A DNA stretch of 64,000 bases from Thermoplasmata archaeon (GTDB lineage Archaea > Thermoplasmatota > Thermoplasmata > Thermoplasmatales > GCA-001856825), in NCBI GenBank assembly GCA_021817415.1, contig JAKAUZ010000030.1, positions 97,475 through 161,474 on the forward strand. Direction: 5' to 3'. Below the pieces are notes generated by a model, which saw only the letters and a program-made list of their open reading frames with translations, had not been told where the DNA came from and made no database searches. The position numbers and the translations under genes were made by a program. Of this stretch, positions 36,023 through 44,304 are shown piece by piece. Each line of letters starts with the position of its first letter. Position 1 is the first letter of the stretch.

Positions 36023-36541
36023 TTAAATACTACTCTTTTTAACCTCGTCGATATCCACCAGGCTGATTAATTCTATGCCTTGCTGTTCCAGGTTTTCCCT
36101 AGCCCCCTCTTTCCTGTCCACAACGACAACAACCCTGTCCGTTCTCACCATTTTTTCATTCAGTCTGGTGATTGCCCTCAGCAGGGTGGAACCAGTTGTG
36201 GTTACGTCTTCGACGAAAGTAATCACTTCCCCATAGGTCATCTCACCCTCGACCATTTTTTCGAGCCCGTATTCCTTTCGCTCTTTTCTGACGATGATCA
36301 GTGGTTTGCCTGTTTCCAGTGAAACTCCTACGCCAAGAGGGACTGCACCTAATTCTACTGCAGCCACCTTGTCTCCTGTTATGAACTCCGCTGCCTTGAT
36401 TGAGGCAATTTTAAGAAAAGCGGGGTTCAAGAGAGCGGACTTCACGTCCACATAATAATCAGATTTCTTCCCTGAAGATAGAGTGAAATCCCCAAATTTT
36501 ATGTTTCCGTTCTTGACGAGATAGCTTGCAATTTCATCCAT
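36023..36541 (-). CDS. pyrE: Orotate phosphoribosyltransferase
   Basis: A 172-aa enzyme making OMP from orotate and PRPP in pyrimidine synthesis. N-terminal FTLSSGKKSDYYVDVK binds orotate, RKERKEYGLEKMVEG is the catalytic loop and VEDVTTTGSTLLRAI the PRPP-binding motif. Length matches archaeal PyrE. It is monocistronic, upstream (minus strand) of the HTH regulator, with no other pyr gene nearby. Confidence 0.92.
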   Translation of the reverse strand: MDEIASYLVKNGNIKFGDFTLSSGKKSDYYVDVKSALLNPAFLKIASIKAAEFITGDKVAAVELGAVPLGVGVSLETGKPLIIVRKERKEYGLEKMVEGEMTYGEVITFVEDVTTTGSTLLRAITRLNEKMVRTDRVVVVVDRKEGARENLEQQGIELISLVDIDEVKKSSI

Positions 36542-36723
36542 GGTGGCATATCTTTAGGTACTATTTTTCTCTTTACCAATATACCCGATTCATTGCACTT
36601 GACGCCTGGTTCTGCAATCAGGTTGTGCGAAATTCTCATTCTATCATTACGAACATATATTCATATAATACCGGGATATAGGCACTTAGAAAATATTTTT
36701 AGGATGGTCTGACTTTCCCATTA

Positions 36724-36796
36724 GCCGCTGTAGCTTAGTGGGTAGAGCACCCGGCTGTTAACCGGGAGGTCATCGGTTCGAGCCCGATCAGCGGCG
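36724..36796 (+). tRNA. tRNA-Asn (GTT)
   Basis: The plus strand folds as a 73-nt cloverleaf: acceptor GCCGCTG/CAGCGGC, D arm GCTTAGTGGGTAGAGC, anticodon stem CCCGG/CCGGG around loop CTGTTAA with anticodon GTT, T arm ATCGG-TTCGAGC-CCGAT, discriminator G. CCA is not encoded. An A/T-rich box AAATATTTTTAG lies about 30-40 bases upstream. Confidence 0.95.
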
Positions 36797-36902
36797 TTCG
36801 TCTTTGTTCTATTGAGCTTTTGGGACGAAATGTTGGGAATATTAGCTTTCTGGATGCCAGACAAATTATATACAGTAGCCAGTTGAATTCTTGGTGCGTA
36901 AA

Positions 36903-38468
36903 ATGGAAGCCAATTCCTCCCACGCCTTGGATCATGTAGTTGTACTGATGTTTGAGAACAGGTCTTTTGATAATCTTCTGGGGTACCTTTATTCTCCAGC
37001 TGAACGTGAAAATTTCGAAGGAGTGATTGGAAAAAATCTTTCAAATCCTGTTCCTAAGGATCTCTATCCAAATTCCCCTGGAAATGTGCCTGTCCATGTT
37101 GCAAACAGTATGGATATTCCTGACCCTAATCCGGGAGAAGAATACCCCCACGTTAATACGCAACTCTTCGAGACGGTGATCCCTGAACAGAACAGGTTTG
37201 CGGAAGTGGGTGATATGGTCACTCCATATAACGTTCCGCAGGATACTTCAAGTCCAACCATGAGAGGGTTTGTTTCTGATTATATTGGAACTTTCAGGAC
37301 GGAGATTGGACGATTGCCCATTGAAGAAGAATATTCACAAATAATGGCCTGTTATCAACCTTCTCAAATCCCTGCGCTCAGCACTGTGGCGAGAGGTTTT
37401 GCGGTATTTGACCACTGGTTTTGCGATGTTCCAAGCCAGACTTTCGCTAACAGATCTTTTTTTCACGCGGCCAGCTCGTCAGGACTTGTAAATAACATTC
37501 CATTAGGTAAGTTTTCGGTACTGAACACCTCGCCCACAATATTCGAAAGGATGGAATCGAACAAGGTGACCTGGAAAATATATTATGATTATGACCAGAT
37601 ACTATCCGTAACAGCCTTGATACACGCTAGCAGACTGTATCCTTTTTTCGCCACCCATTTTGGAACTATGGAGAATTTCTATGAGGATGCAAAGAATGGA
37701 AAACTCCCTAATTACTCCTTCATTGAACCCAATATGGTCTACCCTCATACGGATATGCATCCACCTTTCCAGGGAAGGCTGAGACGTGGTTTACGGCTTC
37801 CTCCACAGAATGCTATCCTTGGAGGAGAGCAGTTACTCACTTCAGTCTATAACGCAATAAAGTACTCTTCATCCGAAAGCGGATCTAACTGGAGCAATAC
37901 GTTCCTGCTCATCACCTTCGATGAACATGGAGGGACTTATGATCATGTTCCTCCTCCAACCGTTTCCCCTCCTGGAGGAACTGGCAGAAACGAGATGGAC
38001 TTCAAGTTCGACAGGCTTGGTCTGAGAGTTCCAACAATAGCCGTATCCGCATGGGTCGAGCCCGGAACTGTTGTCAATGAGGAGTACAGGCACACTTCGA
38101 TGATCAGAACACTGATTGAGCGCTGGACTTTAGGAGACCCGTTGACTGAAAGGGATGCGACTGCCAAGGGACTCTCATCGATAATTTCTAGATCATCTCC
38201 CATAACTCCGGAAAAATGGCCTGCACTTCCAGAAATGGAAGTTACATTCGGAAGCGAGGTACTTTCAAGCTTGGAATTGCCACTCACCACATTGGAAAAG
38301 GAACTGCTTGCAGAAGCGCTTGTTTTTGAAGCTAAATTGAATGGGACCGGTACGGTTGAAGATGTGGAGAGTATTGGTCACAGAGATGCTCATGGTCATT
38401 TACTGAGGCTGAAAAAGAAGTGGTTCCCGCAAATTGAGACCAAGATTTTTGCAAGGTCCTCGGAATAG
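36903..38468 (+). CDS. Phosphoesterase-family protein (phospholipase C/acid phosphatase type)
   Basis: About 521 residues from the ATG at 36903; the track TTG is four codons earlier. ENRSFDNLLGY near the N-terminus, FDHWFCDVPSQTFANRSFFHAA, YSFIEPNMVYPH and ITFDEHGGTYDHVPPP are the metal-binding blocks of the PF04185 phosphoesterase family (PLC, acid phosphatase). No signal peptide or Tat motif is seen, unlike most bacterial relatives, so it may act inside the cell. A TTATATA box lies about 30-35 bases before the ATG, which supports that start as leaderless. Confidence 0.85.
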   Translation: MEANSSHALDHVVVLMFENRSFDNLLGYLYSPAERENFEGVIGKNLSNPVPKDLYPNSPGNVPVHVANSMDIPDPNPGEEYPHVNTQLFETVIPEQNRFAEVGDMVTPYNVPQDTSSPTMRGFVSDYIGTFRTEIGRLPIEEEYSQIMACYQPSQIPALSTVARGFAVFDHWFCDVPSQTFANRSFFHAASSSGLVNNIPLGKFSVLNTSPTIFERMESNKVTWKIYYDYDQILSVTALIHASRLYPFFATHFGTMENFYEDAKNGKLPNYSFIEPNMVYPHTDMHPPFQGRLRRGLRLPPQNAILGGEQLLTSVYNAIKYSSSESGSNWSNTFLLITFDEHGGTYDHVPPPTVSPPGGTGRNEMDFKFDRLGLRVPTIAVSAWVEPGTVVNEEYRHTSMIRTLIERWTLGDPLTERDATAKGLSSIISRSSPITPEKWPALPEMEVTFGSEVLSSLELPLTTLEKELLAEALVFEAKLNGTGTVEDVESIGHRDAHGHLLRLKKKWFPQIETKIFARSSE

Positions 38469-38622
38469 ATTGGCGAATGAAGATACATTGAGATATAGAT
38501 TGATGATTGGCGCCCAGGAAAATTATCTGACTTGAGGAAAATGAAATGTAGCTATGGTTTCCCCCCTCCGTATATTTTTTGAGGTGGTTCCTTCTTCCTG
38601 TTTTGATGAAAAACACCAAGAG

Positions 38623-38696
38623 TGGGGCCGGTCGGGTTTGAACCGACGGCCACCTGGTTATGAGCCAGGCGCTCTGCCAGGCTGAGCTACGGCCCC
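38623..38696 (-). tRNA. tRNA with anticodon CAT (elongator Met or Ile2)
   Basis: A minus-strand cloverleaf: acceptor GGGGCCG/CGGCCCC, D arm GCTCAGCCTGGCAGAGC, anticodon arm CCTGG-CTCATAA-CCAGG, T arm GTCGG-TTCAAAC-CCGAC, discriminator A. The anticodon stem lacks the GGG:CCC pairs of initiator tRNA, so it is elongator tRNA-Met or the modified-C tRNA-Ile(CAT); the two cannot be separated by eye. Confidence 0.92.
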
Positions 38697-38824
38697 AAGC
38701 TCTTCCCTATTACCTAAAGAATTAAAATCTTGTGCCTTCTTCGAAAAATGAATGCGATAACCCTTATAATTCATCCAGAAAATGCTCCAGAACGTTTTCT
38801 GATTGTCAGCTAAAGTCAAGTAAT

Positions 38825-38838
38825 GAAAAAAATAAAAA
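38825..38838 (-). terminator. T-rich terminator of the disulfide oxidoreductase gene
   Basis: Immediately after the stop codon the minus strand reads TTTTTATTTTTTTC, a typical archaeal T-run terminator without hairpin. Confidence 0.5.
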
Positions 38839-39513
38839 TTAATTAGAGCCTTTTTCCTTGTTCTTGAAGGCTTCAAGCACGTAGTCGATGAAATTCTCTT
38901 CCGGATAAGCACCGACAAACTGTACGTCCTCATTTATGACTATGTGTGGGACTGAAGAGACTCCCCATTTATCTGCAAGTGTTGGAAATTCAATGGCCTC
39001 TACCATTTCTCCCGTAATATTGCTGTTTGCAAGTGCAAACTTGTGCGCGACGCTTACTGCCTTGGGACAATATGGACATGTTGGGGTCACAAAAACTTGA
39101 ATCTTTATTGGAGAACTCACATCTTCCAGCTTCTTTATGATTTCAGGCTCCAGTTCTGGATCATTCTTCGATACCCTCCTGATGTCTTCGACTAGCGAAG
39201 AGAACTCATAACCCATTGGAATCCCTTTGTACCTAATCCTTGCATTCTCCTTTCCGCTATCCTGGGTAATCACTGTGGTCGGCGCGCTCTCGATCCCCCA
39301 TTCCTTTGCCTTATCGGAATCAATGGAGTGGGTCTCGACCTTGATCCTGTCAGATAGCTCTCCAAGTTCATTGGCTATCTGTACAGTCTGCTCGCAATAC
39401 TGACAATCTTCTTTGCTAGTGAACACATATAGTTTAACGTCTTCTTTTAAATTCTTCTCAAATTCCTCTTGCAGATACTTCTTATCCTTATCTTTCAATA
39501 AAGACATCATCAT
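38839..39513 (-). CDS. Protein disulfide oxidoreductase with two thioredoxin folds
   Basis: A 224-aa PDO-type protein built of two glutaredoxin-like units. The first has CQYC (SKEDCQYCEQTV, about residue 37), the second CPYC (TPTCPYCPKAV, about residue 149), each followed by a cis-Pro loop (SAPTTVI, SVPHIVI). Archaeal PDOs oxidise, reduce and isomerise cytosolic disulfides and can receive electrons from thioredoxin reductase. The N-terminus is charged, with no signal peptide. Monocistronic. Confidence 0.9.
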   Translation of the reverse strand: MMMSLLKDKDKKYLQEEFEKNLKEDVKLYVFTSKEDCQYCEQTVQIANELGELSDRIKVETHSIDSDKAKEWGIESAPTTVITQDSGKENARIRYKGIPMGYEFSSLVEDIRRVSKNDPELEPEIIKKLEDVSSPIKIQVFVTPTCPYCPKAVSVAHKFALANSNITGEMVEAIEFPTLADKWGVSSVPHIVINEDVQFVGAYPEENFIDYVLEAFKNKEKGSN

Positions 39514-39695
39514 TCACCTTTGAAGGTTATTAAGAGTTAGTTAATAAATATGTTGGAATCATTTCAACGATATGTGGATTGATTCTATTCTAATGAAGTA
39601 AAATTCGTGGCCTTTTCCCCCAAGAAAAGCAAACATGATTGAGAGATGAGTGGTAACTGACACATTATATTGGAAGACTTGATACTGTAAGGAAG

Positions 39696-40316
39696 ATGAA
39701 AAAACTCCTGGTTTTTGACATGGATGGTACCCTGATAGACTCTGATAAGACCATAATCAGGTGCCTCAAGCAGGTAGGATCAGATTTTGGATACGATGTA
39801 AAATATGTGAGCGAAAACATCGGAGTTAAGAAACTGGAAGAAATACTTGCAATGAATTCCATCCCAGAAGGAACAATCAATGAGATTCTTGAAAAATACA
39901 GGGAATGCTACTTGAACCAGTTCAAGCTGGATACCGTTCCGATGGAAGGTGCGTACAAGACACTGAAGGAACTGAACAGGGGGAACGTTCTCGGAATACT
40001 GACATTCAAGAACTCTTTCCTGACCAGGCAGATCCTCAATCATTTCTTTGAAGGCATCACTTTCCAGTTCATTGTTGGTGGAAACGACAATATTTCAAGC
40101 AAAGCAGAGGGATTGAAAAGAATAATCAGTGAGTCTGGCATTCCCTTTAGCCAGTCGTACTACATAGGAGATAGAAGCACTGACATGAAGGCGGCAATGG
40201 AATGCGGTATCAATGGCATATGGATAAAATTTGGACTGGGGGAGAAGGACGAATTCAACTTCCCATTCAAATACAGGACAGCCCATTCATTCGAGGAAAT
40301 ACCTTCACTGCTGTGA
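39696..40316 (+). CDS. HAD-family phosphatase (phosphoglycolate phosphatase-like)
   Basis: A 206-aa HAD-IA hydrolase. Motif I FDMDGTLIDSD is at the N-terminus, motif II is ILTFKNS, motif III the SSKAEGLKR Lys region and motif IV YIGDRSTDMKAA. A helical C1 cap lies between motifs I and II. The layout is like Gph/PGP enzymes, but the substrate cannot be deduced. It converges with the next small gene with a 12-base 3' overlap. Confidence 0.82.
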   Translation: MKKLLVFDMDGTLIDSDKTIIRCLKQVGSDFGYDVKYVSENIGVKKLEEILAMNSIPEGTINEILEKYRECYLNQFKLDTVPMEGAYKTLKELNRGNVLGILTFKNSFLTRQILNHFFEGITFQFIVGGNDNISSKAEGLKRIISESGIPFSQSYYIGDRSTDMKAAMECGINGIWIKFGLGEKDEFNFPFKYRTAHSFEEIPSLL

Positions 40317-40625
40317 TTCCACCCTGAAGCCGGCTTGATTTGCGGAACGCATTATTGCCTCGATTATTTCCTTGTTCGCATCCTTGGTGACACTGAGGTC
40401 GACAACTTTTTCCGGTAGAGATAACAAAACGTATCCGAGAGTTACATCCTCTGCAGTCACAGGTTCCTTCCTTGAATACTTTGATATAAGGTCTTCGACC
40501 GTCCACCTGTCCTGCGGGTCCACATTTATGAATTCTTCCACGGCATCCTTGAGCTTTTCCTCAAGCACACAAATTGTGGACCTATCTGCCTGTGAAAGGG
40601 AAAACATGAAAACGACGCATCTCAT
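40305..40625 (-). CDS. Hypothetical protein coupled to the TusA-like gene
   Basis: A 106-aa protein of unknown family. Its start codon lies 2 bases after the stop of the TusA-like gene, so they form an operon. It is mixed alpha/beta, with an acidic helix (LEEKLKDAVEEFI) and a middle SKYSRKEPVTAEDVTLGYV block; one Cys in the N-terminal strand and one in STICVLEE. It may partner the TusA-like protein. Confidence 0.55.
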   Translation of the reverse strand: MRCVVFMFSLSQADRSTICVLEEKLKDAVEEFINVDPQDRWTVEDLISKYSRKEPVTAEDVTLGYVLLSLPEKVVDLSVTKDANKEIIEAIMRSANQAGFRVESQQ

Positions 40626-40627
40626 CC

Positions 40628-40885
40628 TTACAACTTCCTGAGCCTGTAGACCATGTTAAAGTCCTCTTTCTGGAAATCGATTGAAAAATGATTGTTTTCT
40701 AGGAGGAGCATGAAAGTTTCTTCCTCAAGCGTCCACTTATCTTTTGGGACTATGAGGAGAAGCGTTTGGTCCTTCTTGAGCTCCCTCGAGCCCAGCCTAA
40801 TTGCACCTTTTATGTAGATGAACGGCTCGCCGCAATTCAGCGTTCTGAGGTCCTCGACTCTGTCAGCCTGGCCGTAAGATTCCAT
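40628..40885 (-). CDS. TusA/SirA-like small protein
   Basis: An 85-aa protein with the TusA fold pattern: DLRTLNCGEPFIYIKGAIRLG resembles the DxRGxxCPxPxxxxxxAL motif, then a TLLLIVPKD strand, a helix and a C-terminal IDFQKEDFNMVYRLRK strand pair. The active-site-like Cys18 is kept, but the following Pro is Gly (CG instead of CP). TusA proteins carry persulfide sulfur for tRNA thiolation or sulfur oxidation. No tus, dsr or hdr genes are adjacent. First gene of a two-gene operon. Confidence 0.55.
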   Translation of the reverse strand: MESYGQADRVEDLRTLNCGEPFIYIKGAIRLGSRELKKDQTLLLIVPKDKWTLEEETFMLLLENNHFSIDFQKEDFNMVYRLRKL

Positions 40886-40909
40886 GAATTGTCATCTAAT
40901 TCCAATAGA

Positions 40910-41800
40910 TTATATTTCCGTCACATTCAATGCAGATTCTATCTCTCTGGTAAGCTTGTCCCTTTCATTTTCTGGAAGGTCCACCAGCGGGAAAATGCTC
41001 TGTACTTCCCTTTTCATTATGAGATTGCTGAATGCAGAAATATATGCCTGGGGGAAGGGATAACCACCCATTATCTTCTTTAGTGACGTTAGCTTCTTCT
41101 GCAATTTCCTTGCCTCCTGAATATTCCCATTGGAGAACTCCTTGTACACATTCACTGCCAGGCTGGAAAAATTAGACGTCCCGCAGATTCCTCCTGAAGC
41201 ACCTATTGAAAGCGATGGGAACAGCAAATCGTCCTGCCCCTGCAGAATTCTGAATCCTTCCCCAAGTAAATCCACAAATTGAGAAAAATTGGAGAAATTC
41301 CCACTGCTGTCCTTGATCCCGACCAGATTGCTATGTTCCTTCCTAAGTCTGGCAACGGTGTTTGGAGAGATGCTGTTGTTGGTGTTTTGAGGTATATTAT
41401 ATATCAGGACCTGGATATCAAGCTGCCCGAGGATTTTATCATAGAATCTGAATAGAGACTCCTGGTTCATATTCACGTAATATGGAGTGACAATGGACAG
41501 CCCATCGGCCCCTAGCTCTTTAGCATAATTGGCCATGGCCAGGGTCTCATCATAAGAGTTCCTTCCCACTCCAGCCAGGAAGTACATTCCTTCCTTCTTC
41601 TTGTCCATGAAATATTCAAGTATCTTGAGTTCGAGTTCAGCCGATGTGATTGAGAAGGCACCTGTTGATCCCATGGGGAATATACCATTTACTCCAGATT
41701 TGTGAAGGAATTCTATGAGTCCGTCCACTGCATCATAGTCAAGGTCTCCTTTGCTGATTGGGGTTATAGTTGGGGTTATAATTCCTTTTAATTCAGGCAT
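40910..41800 (-). CDS. DapA-family aldolase (KDG aldolase or dihydrodipicolinate synthase)
   Basis: A DHDPS/NAL-superfamily TIM-barrel lyase, about 296 aa from the ATG at 41800 (the track uses a TTG three codons earlier). GIFPMGSTGAFSIT is the carboxylate-binding loop, YNIP carries the catalytic Tyr and LVGIKDSSGNF the Schiff-base Lys. In Thermoplasmatales a member of this family is 2-keto-3-deoxygluconate aldolase of the non-phosphorylating Entner-Doudoroff route, which fits the sugar genes here, but DapA cannot be excluded. It follows the ABC-PRTase gene closely, perhaps in one transcript. Confidence 0.82.
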   Translation of the reverse strand: MPELKGIITPTITPISKGDLDYDAVDGLIEFLHKSGVNGIFPMGSTGAFSITSAELELKILEYFMDKKKEGMYFLAGVGRNSYDETLAMANYAKELGADGLSIVTPYYVNMNQESLFRFYDKILGQLDIQVLIYNIPQNTNNSISPNTVARLRKEHSNLVGIKDSSGNFSNFSQFVDLLGEGFRILQGQDDLLFPSLSIGASGGICGTSNFSSLAVNVYKEFSNGNIQEARKLQKKLTSLKKIMGGYPFPQAYISAFSNLIMKREVQSIFPLVDLPENERDKLTREIESALNVTEI

Positions 41801-41812
41801 GAGGTACAATTT

Positions 41813-44113
41813 TTAACTAATATTTGTAGATTTCATTCCACGTCGGTTGAAAATGAAATTATCTTCCATGAATTTCAGACCATCTCTGTTATCTTTCCTG
41901 ACGAATCTCTTGAACGTCTCATTTTCCTCGTAATCAAACACTATCCACGTGTCGTTGTCAACGGTGTATGCATAAACGTCTGGCTTTATTATGGACTGTG
42001 GCTTATAAATGGCTGTTGCTATGACGATTTTGGAGGGAATGGCTCTTTTCAGCACCTCCAGGACTGCTTCTATTGTTTTCCCAGTGTCTGCAATGTCATC
42101 CACCAGTAGAACATATCCGCCATTTCCCTGTTTCCTGAAATTGAAGTTGCTTATGTTCACCGAACCACTTGGTAGACCATCATCAGTGTAATAGCTTGCC
42201 TTAATTGATACCATATCCTTCACCTCAAGGTAATCGCTCAGCAGTCTCGCTATCACCATTCCTCCCCTTTCAATGTATACAATAAGAGAGGGCCTTCCAA
42301 ATCTGGAAAGGATGTCTTCTCCCATCCTTTTTGATAGGCCCTTCAGGTCGTCGAATTTCAGTGCTATGAATTTTTTCTTCTCCCTTTCGAAATCAAAGAA
42401 GGCCAGCCATTCTTTTGCATTGAGGAGTATGTCATTTATTACTCCTGATTCCTTCAGTTGCCTTGATACTCTCACCGCCTGAGGAGGGATCAGGGAAGAG
42501 AGTTTCATTATTTCATCATTACTGAAAAGTGATTCAGGGGTACCGTTGAAGACGATGCTTCCATTCTTCATCACTATTGCTCTCCTTGTGTATTCAGCGA
42601 CCAGCCTCATCTCATGAGTTATTATTATCACAGTCACTCCCTTTCCATTGAGGTCTGAAAGGAGATCCATCAGTTCCCTTGACATTCTGTAGTCGAGCCC
42701 GGCTGTAGGTTCATCCACAATAAGAAGTTCTGGTCTTGAAACAAGAACTCGGGCAAGCGCTAGTCTCCTTTTTTCTCCTCTGCTTAGTGACTCAACATTC
42801 TCGTCCGCCCTGTCAAGAAGATTCACCTTCCTGAGCACATCCTCCATCTGCTCGTACTGCTTGCGTCTGGACACTCTGGACTTGCTCAGGATAGAATATA
42901 TCTGGTCTCTTACCCTCCCATTGGCCACCTGCTGTCCTGGATTTTGGAGTACGTACCCAACGTGCCTCCTAACGAACTCTATTGCACTTAAATTTTTCAA
43001 ATCCCTGTTCAAAACCTTTAAAGAACCCTCCCAGCCACCAAGTTGCCCTGCAATGACCTTTGACAGAGTGCTTTTGCCTGATGCATTCTGACCGATAAGT
43101 GCAACGAACTCCCTCTTTCTGACAACCAGATTTATTCCATTTAATGCGATGGTCCCGTCTTCATACGTAAAATTGAGGTCACGGGCTTCAATCATCACTT
43201 CCCCCTTCTCCGGTTCCTCCCTTTCAACCTTGAACCCTTTCACCTTGCGTGGATCGACCCTTGAATGCAACAGGCTTCCATCTCCCAGGATTTCCATCAC
43301 CTGCGGGATCTCTATGTATTTCCGGACTTCATCGTTTGAATAAACATTTTCAGGGGTATCGATCATTGCTATTTCACCTGAGTGCATTACAGCCATTCTA
43401 TCCACAAATCTCTTCATTATTTCAGGATCTTGTTCGACCAGGATTATTGTTATTTTTCCCTCTTTTTTCAATTTCTCTATGGCCTCTATCAGTATCGCCT
43501 TCCCCTGCGGGTCAAGATCAGATGTTGGTTCGTCCAGTATCAGTATGTCTGGTTTCTGCGCAAGGAAACTTGCAATGACTACCCTCTGTTTTTCACCCGT
43601 TGATAGTTCAGATGGATAAACCCTGGACGCAACTTGGAAAATTTCACCTAACCCAACAGTCTCCAGAGACCATTTAATTCTTCTTTCGATCTCATTCTTT
43701 GTTAAGTTGAGACCAAGTAGCCCTGACTTCAGTTCGTCCATTACAGTACCATTCACAAAATGACTCTCTGGATCCTGCCTCACAAAACCCAGCCTTCCTG
43801 CCTGCAGACTCTTAAACCTTACTGGGCTCTTGTCTCCGTCTTCCAGATGCTCCGCAACAACCTCCCCAAGAATCTTCACTTTGCCCTCGAAATAATATTT
43901 TCCCAGTTCTTTGGGCTGTTTTATCTGCTGTGGTATGAGTCCAGCAATTACGTAGCACAGCGTAGTCTTCCCTGAACTGGTTGATCCAGTGATGCCAAAC
44001 ACCTCGCCTTCTCTTATTTTCAGATTGATGTTTCTTAACGAGAACTCTTTCCTTATTCCTGTGAATGTTGGAAATCTCCAATATAAATTTGAAATCTCGA
44101 CCACATTTTTCAT
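41813..44113 (-). CDS. Tandem ECF-type ABC ATPase fused to a purine phosphoribosyltransferase
   Basis: One continuous frame with three domains (numbered from the track's 786-aa start). ABC domain 1: Walker A GSTSSGKTT (63-71), signature LSTGEKQR, Walker B LILDEPTSDLD. ABC domain 2: Walker A GQNASGKST, signature LSRGEKRR, Walker B LIVDEPTAGLD. From about residue 560 a PRTase domain: PRPP motif VLLVDDIADTGKT (688-700), then YAYTVDNDTWIVFDYEENE, which matches the xanthine/hypoxanthine-guanine PRTase ending. ABC halves are like EcfA1-EcfA2. The start is set at 44113, 25-30 bases after a TTTTAATT box. No EcfT or S component is adjacent. The fusion suggests coupled nucleobase uptake and salvage (inference). 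Confidence 0.85.
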   Translation of the reverse strand: MKNVVEISNLYWRFPTFTGIRKEFSLRNINLKIREGEVFGITGSTSSGKTTLCYVIAGLIPQQIKQPKELGKYYFEGKVKILGEVVAEHLEDGDKSPVRFKSLQAGRLGFVRQDPESHFVNGTVMDELKSGLLGLNLTKNEIERRIKWSLETVGLGEIFQVASRVYPSELSTGEKQRVVIASFLAQKPDILILDEPTSDLDPQGKAILIEAIEKLKKEGKITIILVEQDPEIMKRFVDRMAVMHSGEIAMIDTPENVYSNDEVRKYIEIPQVMEILGDGSLLHSRVDPRKVKGFKVEREEPEKGEVMIEARDLNFTYEDGTIALNGINLVVRKREFVALIGQNASGKSTLSKVIAGQLGGWEGSLKVLNRDLKNLSAIEFVRRHVGYVLQNPGQQVANGRVRDQIYSILSKSRVSRRKQYEQMEDVLRKVNLLDRADENVESLSRGEKRRLALARVLVSRPELLIVDEPTAGLDYRMSRELMDLLSDLNGKGVTVIIITHEMRLVAEYTRRAIVMKNGSIVFNGTPESLFSNDEIMKLSSLIPPQAVRVSRQLKESGVINDILLNAKEWLAFFDFEREKKKFIALKFDDLKGLSKRMGEDILSRFGRPSLIVYIERGGMVIARLLSDYLEVKDMVSIKASYYTDDGLPSGSVNISNFNFRKQGNGGYVLLVDDIADTGKTIEAVLEVLKRAIPSKIVIATAIYKPQSIIKPDVYAYTVDNDTWIVFDYEENETFKRFVRKDNRDGLKFMEDNFIFNRRGMKSTNIS

Positions 44114-44304
44114 GTTCAGACCCTTAATAGCATTGCGAATTAAAATAATGTTGGAATTCATTATTAATCCCAACAGGAATTTCTACTGGAACATAAATTC
44201 TTGATTTGAACTCTTGACTTCAAGGGATTGATCATTTAGGTTATAATATATGTCTTAATTCGTTACTTGAAAACTATTAATAAAGAAAGCTATACAATTA
44301 ATTG

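Noticed and set aside
38623-38696. Initiator tRNA-Met
   Set aside because: The anticodon stem lacks the three G:C pairs typical of initiators and the acceptor starts G:C rather than A:U; elongator Met or Ile2 is more likely.
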